From positions 20,939,994 through 21,003,993 of the forward strand of contig JACSVZ010000002.1 in the NCBI GenBank assembly GCA_014706295.1: DNA of 64,000 bases, in the 5' to 3' direction. Both the position numbers and the translations under genes were made by a program. Under the pieces are notes generated by a model. It had not been told where the DNA came from. It did no database searches and saw only the letters and a program-made list of their open reading frames with translations. Source of the stretch: Lycocorax pyrrhopterus obiensis. Its lineage: Eukaryota > Chordata > Aves > Passeriformes > Paradisaeidae. Below are positions 35,901-50,900 of the stretch, piece after piece. Within the stretch, counting starts at the first letter, position 1; each line of letters starts with the position of its first letter.

Positions 35901-38900
35901 TATTTCTACTTAGGGCTGCTTCACTCAAGTTCGAGTGGAATGTAACTGGAAGTCTGCAGCAATCTGGGCCACTTGCTCATCTGATGCCTCTGTGCAGGAT
36001 GAAAGTGACCTTCAGGTGTTGGTGTAGATCTGCCTGTTCTGCAGGGCCAGCTGCCGGGATTCCTCTCACATTGCTGCTCCGTAGTTCATGCTGGGGTGGC
36101 AGTGCCAGTCATGTGTTAAGGAATTTGTCATAAAAGTTCTCGAAATCACTTAGACCTACCTACTTTGTTCAGAGCGCTTCAGCTGGAGTTTGTGCTTCAG
36201 TAATGGTTCTGGGGAACAGGTTGGGAACTGCACAAGACTGAGATTCTGGGGAGCCCAGGTCAGAGAGAGGAAGAGATATTACCATGCTTGTCTGTTTTTA
36301 ATCTGAGTCTTGCCCCATATAATTTCAAGCACAATGGGGTGGAGCTCTGGCAGACAGTGTGAAATAGATCATCTGAGTCAGGATGAGGATTTTTTCCCAG
36401 CTGATGGTAGGGTTTGTCTATCACATGTCTTGAGGGCTCATGGGTTTTGGGGTTTTATTTATTTATTTGTTTACTTATTTATAAATTGATTATGCTAGAA
36501 CAACAAATGGCTGCCTTTGACTGAAAAAAAGTACCTTTGCAGGCTGAAGTCAGCAGGTAAATTAGGTTTTCACCTTTTGGTCTCCTTGTGCTACTAGATT
36601 TGTAATTGAGCAATAATTGGAGTAGAACTAGCAACACAGAAAACTCTCTTTTATGAAGAAAACTGATAGAGCATAAAAATGTGGCTTATGCCTTGCCTGA
36701 CTTTTTTTTCCTAGCAGAGCAGCTTTTGTGTACTATTTTGCTATGAAGTATGAAGGCATACTAAACCTTCTAGACTTTAGATAGGTAGGCTAACTCAAGG
36801 TATTCTCCAGCCACTTAAAACAAAATTTCACATCCTAGTATGGGATGGGAAATCCTTACTTGGTATGCTCCTGAAGTTTTGACAATTAAAATCCATGTAC
36901 TACATTGTGAATAGGAAGTGTGTTTGAAGAGGTTTCAGAAGCTCAGTTTGTCTATAATCCCACCCAGAAGGCAACAGAGGCGAAGATGTGACTGAAAAGC
37001 AGGCTGGGATATTAAATGTTACTTCAGTGTTGACAGCAGGTGTGGGTGCTGGTTGTCATCAATACGTGTGCAACTGTTACACTGCCAACCCGTTTTATTT
37101 TCACTTATTTTGGGATGTGCAGTAAGTCTTTGACTTGTAACTACTATAACAATTATTTGTGTTACCTGTCAGTGGTGGTTAATTAACGTTGCAATCATTT
37201 GGAGCAATCTATTCAGAGATTCCAGCTTTTGTGTCGTTATGTGCTCGTACCTGGAGTGTTCCTGCTGCCAGTGCAAGTACCGGTACTCTGTGATTTGTCC
37301 AGTAGAGGTCACTGTTTGAGTATGTTTAGCAGTTGTTTTCCTGGGAAGATGCTTGTTCCTGGTGGCTGATAGCTGTTCATCCCGCCTGGTAGGTGACGGT
37401 GGACAGCAACTTAGTTTTTACTGTTCTCCTCAGTCTCCTTAACCTCAGGTGATCCTGTGCTCACTGGCTTCACGTATTCTTGTGCTGCCTGTATATGATG
37501 TCAGAAGTTTCCTGCTATTCATAGCTCACTGCTGATGATTTCTATATGCTTTTGCTCTTGTGCTCTGATTCCTTACCAGTATTATCAAATGATTAAGTGA
37601 TGAGAGATCGGGAACAGCTATTTTTTCCTCAAACCTCTTCTATGTTACCTAATGTCGTGTTCTCTGTCCTCCTCTACTATTCTTCTGATCTGCTGTCCTT
37701 TGCTGTTCTGTGATCTTTCCACTGCTTCTCCCTTGATTCTCATATAATCCTTTACTCATCTTTAGTCTCTTCCTTTTAGTAAGGTGATCCATTAGTTTTT
37801 TGCTGCTGGTTCCCATTTTCAGACCTGAATTTTGTTCGAGTTCACATTGTGCTCCTGTCAGAATAGCTGTGTCTCATTGATCATGTTCTTTTGACATCGA
37901 TGTGGTCACCCTTTCTCATCATTGTACATTTTGCCTTCTTTCAGCAGAGCAGTTCAAAACTTTCCTTTTTTTTTTCCTGCTCACACGACTTACTGCTTCT
38001 TTGCTCCGCCGTCTCCTAAATTGTTTTTCTCTCTGTGTGTGACCAGCACAGAAGCTTGTCCCTTTATTGCTGTTAACCCTCTTGACTGTGTCCTTGATCT
38101 TTTTTAGCATGCTGCTAAAATCTCTTGGTTTCATTTTTATATTAGGATGTCTCCTTTCTGAGTCACCTTTCTGGCTGTAGTCTATACCTGGACGTATTGG
38201 AGGTGGCCCAGAGACAGCAACACTGCATCTGCCTGTCCTGAATTCCTTCCCAGTCCCGCTGCTTTGTCTTCCCCAGTCTGCTGAAATGTGTTATGGTCTC
38301 TCCCACTGGTATCGTCTGACACTTTGCATCTTGCCTGGTATCAGGTTATTTATATAGCAAATTTGCTGACTTCTGGAAGGAACTAGATGATTGTGTACTC
38401 TTTACTCTGTGTTGCTTCTTGTATTCTCTACTTTGCTTCTGCCTCTGCTTCCTTCTGGTGAGTCATTCCGTGCTGTTGTCCTAACACAAAATACCCCAAA
38501 ATGAAGCAAGTAATGTCTGCACGGTGAGACTAGGGCTGTGTCCAAAGCACAGGACTTGTGCCTGGCAGTGGTCTATCATCTGTGTGTGGGAGAGATGCTT
38601 TAAGTTAACTGTAAGCCCTTCATTTTATTTGTATATTTTGGTTTAGTTTTACGTCCTATTTCTGAGGCAGGGATCTCTAATGGGAAATATCTTTATGAGT
38701 GCAGTACACAGGGGGATGTGAAAAGGAGGAAAAAGGAGATCCCTATGCATATGCCTTACTAAATTTGTGACATCTGAGTTCTACTCAAACGTTTAGATTA
38801 AATACCTTGTTAGCTTTTTTTTTTCTTCCTGAAAATAACCCCAAAACTTTGGTTCTGAGAAAATACAGATGGTAGAGCATTTTAGTTTTAAACGTATATA

Positions 38901-41900
38901 ATATCAGCTTTGCTTCTAAGAAGCTTTGGGATTGTGAGACAGAATAATGTGTGAAAGAGTTTTGTGCTGTAAGGGTATAAGGATACATGCAGAAACTGCC
39001 CAATTTATGCATAAATTAAATTGTCAAAGTTTGTGCTGTATAGCACCAAAGTCAGTTTTGCATCATGAGTAAAGCAACCATACTAAAAACAACGCTAGAC
39101 ACAAATCACTTGTCTTGAACATAGTTCTTCAGAAACTGTTGTTCTCACTTATTAAAAAACGCCTGCAAACATATTAACTGATTTTTTTTAAGTCTCGGTG
39201 TTTTCTGACGTGTTACTACAAATTTCTTGTGTCTTCACTTATTTCTGAATGGATTAAAATGGCTGTAATTTTTTTGTGGAAGCCCCATATAAATGATCAT
39301 TCTCCATGTTTATATACAGGTTGTAATGGAAATCTTCTTGCCAGATACAGACTATTTTGCACTTGGCATTTTCAAAGTTTACTGAACACTGCAAAAGTGA
39401 ACTCACCTTATTAAAGAGCTTAATTTTATATTACAGAATTTACTGTCTAACAAGCCAAGTGGAATTTTTTGGCTTCTAGTATGGAAGGAGTGCTACAGGA
39501 AGGTAGGTTTGGTCTAGACTGAGGAGAAACTGGATTTAGTTTTGTGTACTTGGTTTTGTACTCTATTTTCTGTGTATTTTTTTTGTTCTTTTAGTAGTCA
39601 GGTGTGTTGAAGTGGATAACAACACAGCATTTCCCTTCAGACCATTCACCATCTGGCCTCTTACTTTTTTCATTCACATCCTATGGCTTAACCTTTGGGG
39701 TGAAATAATTTCCTGATCTTGATGTGATGATGGGCAATGTGGTAACTTGTTGCTTGTCTTGAAGTAATATCTCCCATAGCTGGAAATGAAATGTAGAGTC
39801 AGCTGAAGCCTGGAATAAGCCAAGATAGAGGCACAGGGAGGACTCTGTACCATATAGACTTAAGGAGGTGGCTTTAAGTACTGGGTATGGGGAGCCCAGA
39901 CTAGGAGGAAGCTTAATTCATTCGCAGTTCTGAGAACTGGAACAAGAAACACATGTGCTGACTCTGCTATTGAGCAGTGAGCTTTTTTACTGCAGCCTCT
40001 TCTGTGAGTGTGTTTAGAGGACAGGCTGATGTCCCCACTAAGCAGTGTCAGCACAGCAGTCTGCAGTGCTGAACAGGGGAAAGACTCAGTTGATCCAAGT
40101 TGCAGTGAGAAATAGTCCTATGTGAGTTTCTAAAAACATTTCAGTGGTGTAAAAAGTGTAAACTCCAAATACTGGCTAATAAGGCAAACTGAAATTATGA
40201 AAAATTTTTTAGACACACTGAAAGCAGAGTTTTGTAAATAAGCACTGCTAAGCACACAGGTAGATGGACACTTCTGAGTAAGAGACTGACGTGATCTTCA
40301 TTTTTGAGGGTAACCTATAGTAATTTTTCAAGGCCTGGTGTGCAGGGCATCTTTGGTTAGTCCCTTTTGTAAATTGCAGAAAACATGTTAAATAGACAGA
40401 AGTAAAGAGAATATTGAGGAAGAGGAAGGTGAATGCACTGAACGAACTTCAAATTAGTTGATTTATCTAAAGCCGGCAACTATGCAGTAGTGTGAAACTG
40501 AAAAGATCGTGCTTAAACAATATAAACACCTGAAAGAGACTCACTGGTGTTTGGTGATACTGTTTGCATTTGGTGGAAGCCTGGTAATAAATCTGAGCAC
40601 TATCAACTAAAGTTATTTTGTCCTGCAGAAGTTATTTCTCTTAACCATCTGCTGTTGAAGTATCAACACACACAGATAATCTGACCTGTAATAAGAATCT
40701 GTAGCCTGTGTTCTTCAATGTTTTTTGCATGGTGTACCTCATGGGGTTTTTTCTCTCGTGACTTAAATGTAAGACAGCGAGTGTCTTGGCTGAACTGTAC
40801 ACTTCTCACAAAGCAGTTATTGAAGGTGAAGATGTGGTTCACTACAGTAATTTCAAAAAGCTTGGCTTATACTTTGTTTTCTTTAAAATTATTTGCAGAA
40901 ATGAAGGGCATGTTTATATCCACATTTTTATATATATCCTTATTCACACCATTCCTTAATGCTGTAAAAAAAGCTAACAAGCATCAGATTTTTGTGAGCT
41001 ATTTTTATGTGCTTTCAGTTGTTTGCAGTTAGGTGATGTATTTTCAACATAGTAATCCCTTCCTAACCTCAGCCCCTGGTTTCTAGTATTGCTCTCCAAA
41101 CTCTGACACCTTAAGATCTCTTCTCAGAGAAGAACACATTTGTCCTTTCTCTTCACTAGATGTCACTTGATTCCCAGTGTCTTCTCAGTCTTTCTTATGC
41201 TCACTGCTCTTCTCCTTAGATTCTGGCTTCTAAATGAAAACTGTTTATTGACAAATTGCTTTGTTAGCACAGTAGCACATCAGTGAACTATAGTATAATT
41301 TAATCGTGTTCTTAAGAACAGTTTTGTATCTGAGATTCTTCTGTGGATAATTGCAGTAAAAAAACCCTGCTGGTTTCTGGAAAGAGCTGAGGATTAAGGA
41401 GACAAGTTTGTTTTTAATGTTTTCAGTCTGAGGAAGATTAATAGCCATCTTTGGAAGAATGAAGGGAGGGCAAAAGGGGAAACTTGAACTACATAGTGTG
41501 TAAATTAAGTACTGTATGCTTCAGTTGGGATCAGAATTCTCTCCAGTTAGCTGCCAAGTATGATATCAGCATGCCTATGAATATTTAAAATGAAAACTGT
41601 TGTGTTCTCCCTCTGCTAATTCCTCTTTCATTTTGGTGAAGTTGATTGCTTCTCTTTCAGTATAACAGAATCCTTGTCAAATTAATCTAAACATTACTCT
41701 AGCTCTATGAGTACAGTTATATTGGATGCACAGAATGCATTATATATTTAGTATTCTAAATTCTTCCTCCCCCATGAAATGTGAGTAACATTTCATGTCT
41801 TTATGACCTTTACACTAAGGGATCCTTACTCATGAAAACTTCCTGTTGACGCTAACTGGATTAGCAAGTCTGCAGAACTGGGTTTATTATATTGTATAGC

Positions 41901-44900
41901 CCTCAGGTTTTACTTTAGTCTTAAAAAGTGGGTTCTTGCTCTTGGCAAGAAAACTCTACTTGGGATTCACAGTGGACTGATTGCACTCTGAAAGGTCTAT
42001 GTTCTCTTTACTCTGTATGACTCTTGACCAGCTTTTCAGTGGAACAGTTTAATGAGAAACTGGCATAGTCTTATAAATCTCTTCTCTGTCAGGTAGTGCT
42101 ATTTTAATAGCTCTTTTGGATAAATATTCCCTTAGAACCTGTAAAGGTTTGGAGTACTACTGAACATCATGTTCCTAGGTACTGCAAAATTACTTCATTA
42201 AGTAAAGAAACACTCTGAAAAAACCAGGGATTCTGCAGCTATTCTAAGTTTCTAAGGATGTGATTGCCGAAGGAATTAATCTTACTTTAAAAAATTAAAA
42301 TTCTTATCTCTCTTGATGTCTGATTCAAAAAACACTGAATTCTGTTGAAGGTTTTCTGTAGCCTTTGGATCATATTTATTGAGGAGATCGCAAGCTTACT
42401 CATGCAGAATTTTATGCATAATCAGGTATTACAGATAGCATTTTCCAAGCAGCACTGGGACAATGTTTATTTTGAACATTCAGTGTTAAGGTTTAAATGA
42501 ACTGAAGTGTTTAATACAGTTTATGTACCATGTGTTCTTCTCATAAAGACTCATATTTTTACTAAACCATTTCACTTATTCAGTTGGGTAGTTTATTGAC
42601 TCTTGTGGTTTTTTTCATCTGAAGTTCCTTATCTAAAATGTTTTTTATTTCACTTTCAAATTGTAAAGGGAATTTTGATACAGATCTCTTTTACCAAGAG
42701 TGTTTTCAGTAATGTTTAGTATTTAGTATCTTTACTAAACAAACAAACAAAAAAAAAGTGGACTAGATTTCATCTTCTAGATAAAAGGAAATGGAGACTT
42801 GATTTTGCAAACACCTGAGTTTGTTTACTTTTGAAGTTGTGAGGATTACTGTTGTTTCCCAGGGCTTCACAGATGCTTTAAGAGAAATAATCTTGGTGAC
42901 TATTTTCGGAAATAATGGCTTTTTGAAGCCTGTGCGTTTTCAGCTGTATGAAGGGCCCTGCCACCACCGGAGGAATTGTATTGAGAACTGTCTGAATGGC
43001 CAAAGAGTTACAGAGTAGAACTAGAGGGAAAATAATGGCCTTCCTTTTCTTCTTTTCCATTTCCTGTGTTTTCATCCTTTGCCAGAGGTTGGGTATAGAA
43101 AAGGAGCTGGGTTTGCATGTCAGTTGTTGGTAGTGGTATGAGAACCTCTTGACTTCCTGCTTTGTGAGAAAGGGTTACATCTGAGATGTGTGATTCCGAG
43201 CTGCTGTCACTGATCTGGATGTTTTTAGCTAGTTGCTCTGCAGGGTAAGTAGCTGTCTTGGATGAAAGGTCCTTCTAACGCAGTGTCTGCTCTCCAGCTG
43301 AGGACAATATCAGACCTCTAGTGAAGATCATGTCTAGTGTTGGCTTCTGGTTCTCAATGTTGAAAGAGAGCTAAGGCCCAGGTCCAGGATACTCCTGGTG
43401 TGGATTCATATAGGCATTGAATAGTAGCATTCAATCGTTCTTATCTATATTTTGGAAATAATTTTGTTAACTTTTGAACAGCTGCTGGTTGTATAGGAAT
43501 AAAATGTAATAACTTGCCTCAAGTGAACTTGATGAAAACTTGATGTTTTAGTGCCTAAAGAATTGCCACTAACTTCAGGGCAAAAAGAGCATAAATGTTT
43601 TGAAGTACAACAAGTTGCCAATCCTTATTTCCAGAAACATGAACAAAGTCCTCTTATTCCTTGTGAGCAGCCTGTAGACCCTGTCTTTCACTGTCAACCA
43701 GCCTTTGAAATCAAGGTGAAGTCTATAGCTGTCATAGTGAATCACTCTGTGCAATTTCCAGTATTGAACAAGGGGAAGGAAGCTGTTCCTGGTCTTGTGA
43801 AGTGAAACTTAATATGAATGGGGCTTCACGATGTTACTGAAGCTTCACAGGAGAAGGCAAAGGCATTGGGCTGCCAAATTTTACTAGCATTTGCTGAGGG
43901 GGAGTTGTTAATGACACTGGGCAGCAGATGGTCTTAGAAGAGTTGTTAAGACACTGTGGATCGTACTGTAAATACGTGGGTGAATAGAACCAGGATACTG
44001 ACAGTTCACTCTCACAGCTCATCATGAGAAGGTGATTCGAGTGGAATTCAGTATTGCCAGAACATGAACGTCTTGGGATTTGGCAGCCTGGTATGTATCT
44101 GGGAAGAGTTTTGCAACATAGTGGTGCGATGGTAGTCGGGTCGTGTAAAGTTCAAAACTGAGAGCATGATATGCCTAGTCAGCCTTGCTTGACCACCACT
44201 GATCTTTACACCTGAAGGTACTGAACCTGTGCAGTTTAGCTACAAGACCAGTACAGGAGTTAAGGAATATCAGTCTTCTGATTTTCATTGACTACAAGAG
44301 AGCATTCATTTATATTACAGATGAATCTGAATTGTTGAACCAGAAAATAAACTATTACAGGAAAAAGTACTCTCTTCCCTACCACAAGCCTCGTCTTGAC
44401 CTACTCTTCTGTTTTTCCTTCTCAAGAAATACCTCCAGGCATTTCCTCCAAACTAAAAAGTACAATTGTGGATTGGGGCTTTTCATTTTGATTTAACAGG
44501 GTAAGACACAAAAGTATTACATTTGAATCCTGTGCTGAATATTTAGCCTTTTTCTCATCTCAGCCTGCTTACCAATGCAGCTTTTAGTATTTCTTGAAGA
44601 AAATAATGATATAAAGTATCCTAAGTGTCATTCACAACATGAAATACAGTATGTGGGAATTAAACAGATGTATCAGGAGACAGTGATATATCTGTATTGG
44701 TCTTTCTATTGTTTAGGCTTTGACTAAACTAAAACCTGTATTTGCTAGAACTTCTGACTCCTAGTCTTCATAAATGCAGTATCTAAGAAGATCAGAAACA
44801 TGGTTTGCCCATCTCATCAAAGTGAGATTATGAAGTCTGATTTCTGAAAGGAAAATATTTTAATACTGGTAATTACTGTTCTGGTAAAATATTGAGGCTG

Positions 44901-47900
44901 GAAACAGCTGAATTATGCCAATTAAAATCCTCAGTTAACTTCTGTTAGGGAATAATTTAAAACAACAGTAATAGTGAAATACCCTTTAGTTTGTGAATGC
45001 ATATAATTCTTGCTATCGTTGAATGACAGATAAGCATGGACCAGTTGGAAAATACCACAATGGGAGGTCTTTTAAATGTTCAGATTTGCCTTAATGACTT
45101 TATATAAAAGTCTGCTAAAAACCTCCTGCAATGGATATGGCCCTCAACAGTAATATTTATGTAGTGTAATTAGAGTCTTTGTTAGAGATCCCATTATTGT
45201 TCACAGTGTAATTAGACTTAAAATCTAGTAAATGTGACATACTGCAATGTTCTGCTTTGTAAACATTATTGACTCCATTTTAGGACTGAGACTGCCTCAC
45301 ACCAACAAATTAAAAAAAATCATGGCCTCATAAAACCTTCTAATTATTTAGATGTGCACTCAGTGGGTTCCTGATGCAGTCAAAGTTGAGACTGAACCAA
45401 GGTGAATATTGAGCACAGGTGCAAGCTTCAGTGCAGGTGACTTGCCAGCCTCCTTTACACCTCAGCTGGCTGCTTAAATCTCACTGAGTTTAAGGGGGAA
45501 AATATGTGAATCTGAATAGCTTTTTAACCCCATTAGCATAGGCATTCATATTGTGCTTCTGCCTGGTATTTCATGTTTCTAGATAATAACAACCATCTAT
45601 TGATCTGTTGGTAATCCACTGTAGCTGTGTGTGTATTGATCAGTTAGTTTATCAGACAGGGGAGGTGACTCAAAATGGGCTTGGCTAAACAGTTCTTTTA
45701 GGGCTGAATTTCATTTTCTGTAATACTTGTTGTATCTTAAATGACCAAGAATTTGGATATTCAATTGTTTAAGCAGTAAGCAGAATGGGCTATTGCTAAA
45801 AATGAGGGATTATTTTATGTTTGTTGTTAAAGACCTTTAGTACAACTGCTGTCTTGGTGTAACTACTTGTATCATTAATGTTTTTTCCACTCAAATAGTG
45901 AAATGATCCAAGTCTCTCAGGCTCTGCTCTTTTGAGACCTTTGTGTGCTACATGAATCGAGAGGACAGCCTGCTTCTGTTAGTCTATAAGAGCACTTGTT
46001 CTTGTCTCTCTCTCTGCAGTGGTCTTTGTTAGTCAAAATATCTTACAATTCTGGTAGTAATTTCTGAAGAGTATAAAATGAGTGCTCTCAGCAATGAGAG
46101 CAGGTTCCAGATAGGAGGCTTTTTGGATATAAACTTTGTTTTTATTGGAATAATGAGATGCTTTCTGTGCTGCAGCCACGGTACAAACAGTGCAAGTGCC
46201 AGGTGCTGGTAAAGCATCTGTAGTCTGGGTAGCTTGCTCTAATTGCGGTCTCTCACTGTGAAAACTTTCCCACAGCTGTGCCAGCAAACATCGCAGACCT
46301 GAGAAACATAGAGGTGCTCAACTTTTTCAACAACCAGATTGAGGAGCTGCCTACACAGATAAGCAGCCTTCAGAAGCTCAAACACCTGAACCTTGGGTGC
46401 GTATGTTAATGCAAAACTTTGCTGTAATACAAGTGTTATCAAATGTCATTGCAACTGAACCTGGAACTTCTTATTTTTTGATAGTAAAGTTTCTTACTGA
46501 AAGTGGTTTTGAGGATAACCTGAGAATTATGGCTTCAGAGTGTTCAGCTGATGTCCTGGATAAACAGAAACTTAAGTGATCAAGCACTTACTCTGGTATA
46601 CTGATAACCGTTTAAGGACAACAGCAACTCATATTCATCAAATACTGTAGTGAAACTGAACAATTACTGACTTTTACTTCTCTAGCAGCTGCCTCTTAAT
46701 TCTGTGGTTACTGCATAAGAATCAAGCTCTATTTCTATTTCAATATTCTGATTTGAAAAAAAAATATCCATGTTAATTTAGGACTTCAATTCCAAATTCT
46801 CAAATGTGGGTTTATAGACATTTCAGTTTATATTAAACCTGTAAAAGAAGCAGCACATATTAGATGTGGTGTGCATTTAGTTCAAAGAGCTAGTATTGAA
46901 TGAATTTGTGCCAGAGGTGTTTCTGTTAAGTGTTCAGATTCTATATTCTGGTAGAGTTGGTGATACTTTATAATAACTATAGTTGCAGAGGGCTTTTTTG
47001 GGCTATTAAGAAAACAAATGTGAAGCATAAGACCTTCTTAAAATTAAATGGGCATATTAAAGTGTAGCTATTTAGGAAACCACTGGTAGGCGTAAGCTCT
47101 AGAATTATAGGCTTCTCATAGAAAGAATGTTTGTATTTTATAAATTCCAACTTCTGAACACTTTAAACTGAGCATTTTTTTTCCTCTTCAAAATACCACA
47201 TGATTTTGGCTAGGCTCTGTGTATTCTGCTTTAGATACTTTTGTAAATTGCTGAAAATTGAATTGCATCTTGAACTGTTGGAATGCCAATAAATGTTTTA
47301 ATGATGATCTGTCTTCCGTGGTCTTTTTTTTTGGTTACAGTAGATCTCTAGCTTTCCTTAATATCTGTTTGAACCTGGAATTGCTTTTCAGAGCAAATAT
47401 TGATCAGGATTCTATGTATTTTGGGGGTTAGAGCCATGTTTTTGGAATGGCGTATAGAGGTGTTGCAGTATATGAAGGAAGAAGTTGAGCACTTCCTATG
47501 GATTAAAGCAATGACCATTGTTAGTATAGTTCAGATACTAGTCTGCATTAGTGAAAAAAAATGTGCAAAAGACCACTTGGTGTTAGAAGCAACAGACATT
47601 CAGGCCTGGAACCACAGTTGCCACTTTCATGTATCATGTGGCATAAAATCTTAGAGATGAAATGCTCTTCCTTCTTAATCCCATCCTTACACATGATCTT
47701 CCAGGCACTGGATTTACCACGCAGTCTTAGCTCTGCAAAATCGGTTCTGCTTTGGACGTCCTTGGAGTCAGTGAAGAGGAAACTTTTCTGCCCTAGTAGG
47801 TTTTTCAGGAGGCAGCCCAGAAACCCTCTTGTCATCTGCAGTGCATATGTTAGGGCTTCAGAACAGCCCCCTAGGGGAGATAGGAACCTTGAATAAGGGC

Positions 47901-50900
47901 AGAGATTATTTTTGAGTGGGTTTTGGCATAGAAGGGTCAAGTGATGTGGAAAGAGGGAAGGCGTACTGCTGCACTGAAAGCTTAAAAATGTAACATTTGG
48001 AAGGCAGGTGAGGCACAAGCTCAGTGCTTGAATTTCTGCAGGGGATGAATAGTGCTGGGCAGCAACTTTGAGGTGGTTCTCTATCCAGGCCAAAGAATAG
48101 ACACCATTCTCCCTCTTGTCAGTAGTGAGAACATTCTTTTCCTCCCTGTTCCTTGCTTGCAAAAGGGAAGGCCTTTAGGGCAACTTGGTAAAAATCCCTT
48201 TTCACTAGCAGAAAATGCGCTGCTTTCTTTGGTCCTGTTTGATATAAAGACCAGGTTTTAAAGCAATGACAGCTCTGCGGTAGCAATAGTGGAGAATGCC
48301 TTTCTGTATTTTAAATGCTGCTAGTACAGCAGCAATATGAGTTGTATGCCCATGATGGGACTTCTTATTGGGGATGAGGAGGAAGAAGGATTTCATCTAG
48401 ATTTATCTCCAGAGAGCTGATCTCTATAAGTCCTTTTTTTGTTTGGGCTGGCTTATGCAAAAGGGGAAAGGAAAGGTCAGGTTATTTTCTGAGTTTGTGA
48501 AAGAAATGGTAGATGTGCTTCTCCTGTCTTTCCTCACAAGGTTATGTGGTCTTTCTTATTTTTGGTTGCACAACTTTGTCAGTACTTTGACTTGAGTTTT
48601 TGTAGGTGTTAGATCAGGCTACATATATTCACATAAGATCTTCTCTTGACTTCTGTTGTGACTGTTCTTTATCACTTTAGCATCAAAAAGAGAATCAAAT
48701 TCAGAGTATGTTTAGAGACAACATCTGAAAGGCCATATTTGTTTCCAGTCATCACATAAGAATAAAATCCTGTTCTTGACAGTAGCTACCTGTACAGGCT
48801 CTTTCTGAAGATGCCTCTCTTCTCTGTTTTGCTTTCAAACCTGGGTGCCAACTGAAACAAGATCCATAAGCACAGGGGATATTTTTGCTGTACATGCAAT
48901 AGGGACAGTATGAACAAGAAGCTGGTAGGTAGTTTTTTTTCTGTTCATTTGATAAACAGCCGTACACGAACAGTTCATACACAAACAGGTTCTGTGAAGG
49001 TATCTCCAGCTGTGTGCCTGCCTTCATTGTTGCAGCAGCTCTAGCGATTGTCTGGATCACCTTGTTCAAGCTCTTTGCGGTCAGAGAAAAGTTACCATTT
49101 TCTCTACCTTGTCTGCTACAGGTTATCAGAGAAATCTCTTCCTTTTGTTACATTTCCTTATGTTCTTCTGTCTGTTGCCAGTGGGAACTGCTGTCCTAAA
49201 CCCTCTTAAGACTGGCTGATTGAGCTCTATTTAGATTAATAAGCCTCATCAGTCACAGGACTGACATTTTATTTACTTCATGCTCCATGTGCATCAATAG
49301 TTCTGTAGTGACACAGATTTGCTGTTCTTAAGAAGAGGTTTGAGCAGCAGTTACCAGTGAACATAAATACCATGCAGTTGAGGAATTCCCCTTTGTGTTT
49401 GGTACCATGGTGAAGAACTATGTGGCAGAATGACAAATGGTCAAGGTGATATGCAAAAGGGTAATTTGTAGTTTAGCTAGAAGTCATCTACCAATGATCA
49501 GCTTTCTCCATGGAACACTGTTTAAGCTGAGCATGGCATTGTGACACCTCTCTCCCTAGTGCTGTTTGTTTCAGGTGTGGCTGCTGATTGACATAACAGA
49601 CCTTCAGAGTGCCTAAGTTTTGAGTATATTTATGGGAATGAGGGATTATAAAAAGATCTGCATTGCAAAAGACTTGCTCAGTATCTTGGAGCATCAAACC
49701 GTTTTCAAAACAAGAGGAAATCTTGGCATAGATTACATTTTTTAAGGAAAAAAACCAAAACCCTTGTGACCTGTGTTATTCCTGTTAGGTGAAGTGAATA
49801 CTGATGTCATATTCTTTTTTTTTTCTCTTTACTTACAGCATGAACAGGTTAAACACCTTGCCACGGGGATTTGGCTCTTTACCAGCCCTAGAAGTTCTTG
49901 ACTTGACTTACAACAATTTAAATGAAAATTCCCTACCAGGAAACTTCTTCTATCTGAGTAAGAAACTTTTCTAAAAACTCTGCAAATCTTCAGGATATGG
50001 TGCTTTGCTTTCTGCAGTTGAAATTTATTTGGTGGAGACCAAAATACAACAGATTTTTTCCCAATATTTACGTTTTTCTTTTAATATATCTTGAATATTT
50101 CTACATAGCACAGCAATATTTATCATACAGTCACCTGACACCTTTGGACACGAGAAGACTTGCTTAGTAATGGTATATTAGTTTTCTTCTGAGTAATATT
50201 TCCTTGAGTCCCACACTCAGTTAAAACATCACGGAGGGTTGCAAGCTTCAGGGGAAGATAACTGTTTTGCAACACAACTGTTGTGTGTTGAGTCTGAAAA
50301 CAAATGTATTCTTGATGGTTCATTACTAAAATAGTTTTAACAGCATTTGGATGTTGAGGTATCCAGTACGTTAAAACATATGCTGAGGTTACAAAGCTTG
50401 GCAGAGAAATGGTAGAGCTAAGCTGACCTTTGCATATGCTAAAAATATATACCCAGAGAGTTGACAGAAAGGTGTTGTAGTGCATATGTGCAAAAGGGCT
50501 GCATTGTGGTTGCCTAAGCAACTTGAATTCTGGCACTTTCTAGATTTCAGTGATTCTGCTTTTCCATGTACTATGCTGAAGTGGCTTCAGGATCAGTGCA
50601 TTCAGCATCAAAGTGACAGGCGAGGGGAGAGAGGGAGTGCTGCTCTCTGAGGGATGTTGTGATTGTAACCTGGCACAGGGAAATCTTTAAGTCAGCATTA
50701 TTAAAAATGGTCACATTTAGTGAAATGAGAAGAGGAGGAGTGAACTACGTAAGACAAATGGGATCTCCTCTGGTGGGAAGGAGAGGTTTTGCTGATCTGA
50801 CCACCTTCTCTCCTGCTGCACCTGACAGTTCTTTGTGAGTCTCCATTTTAATTCCTTTTTCCAACTGTCATGTATGCTTGTTCTATAATAGCAAGCTGCA

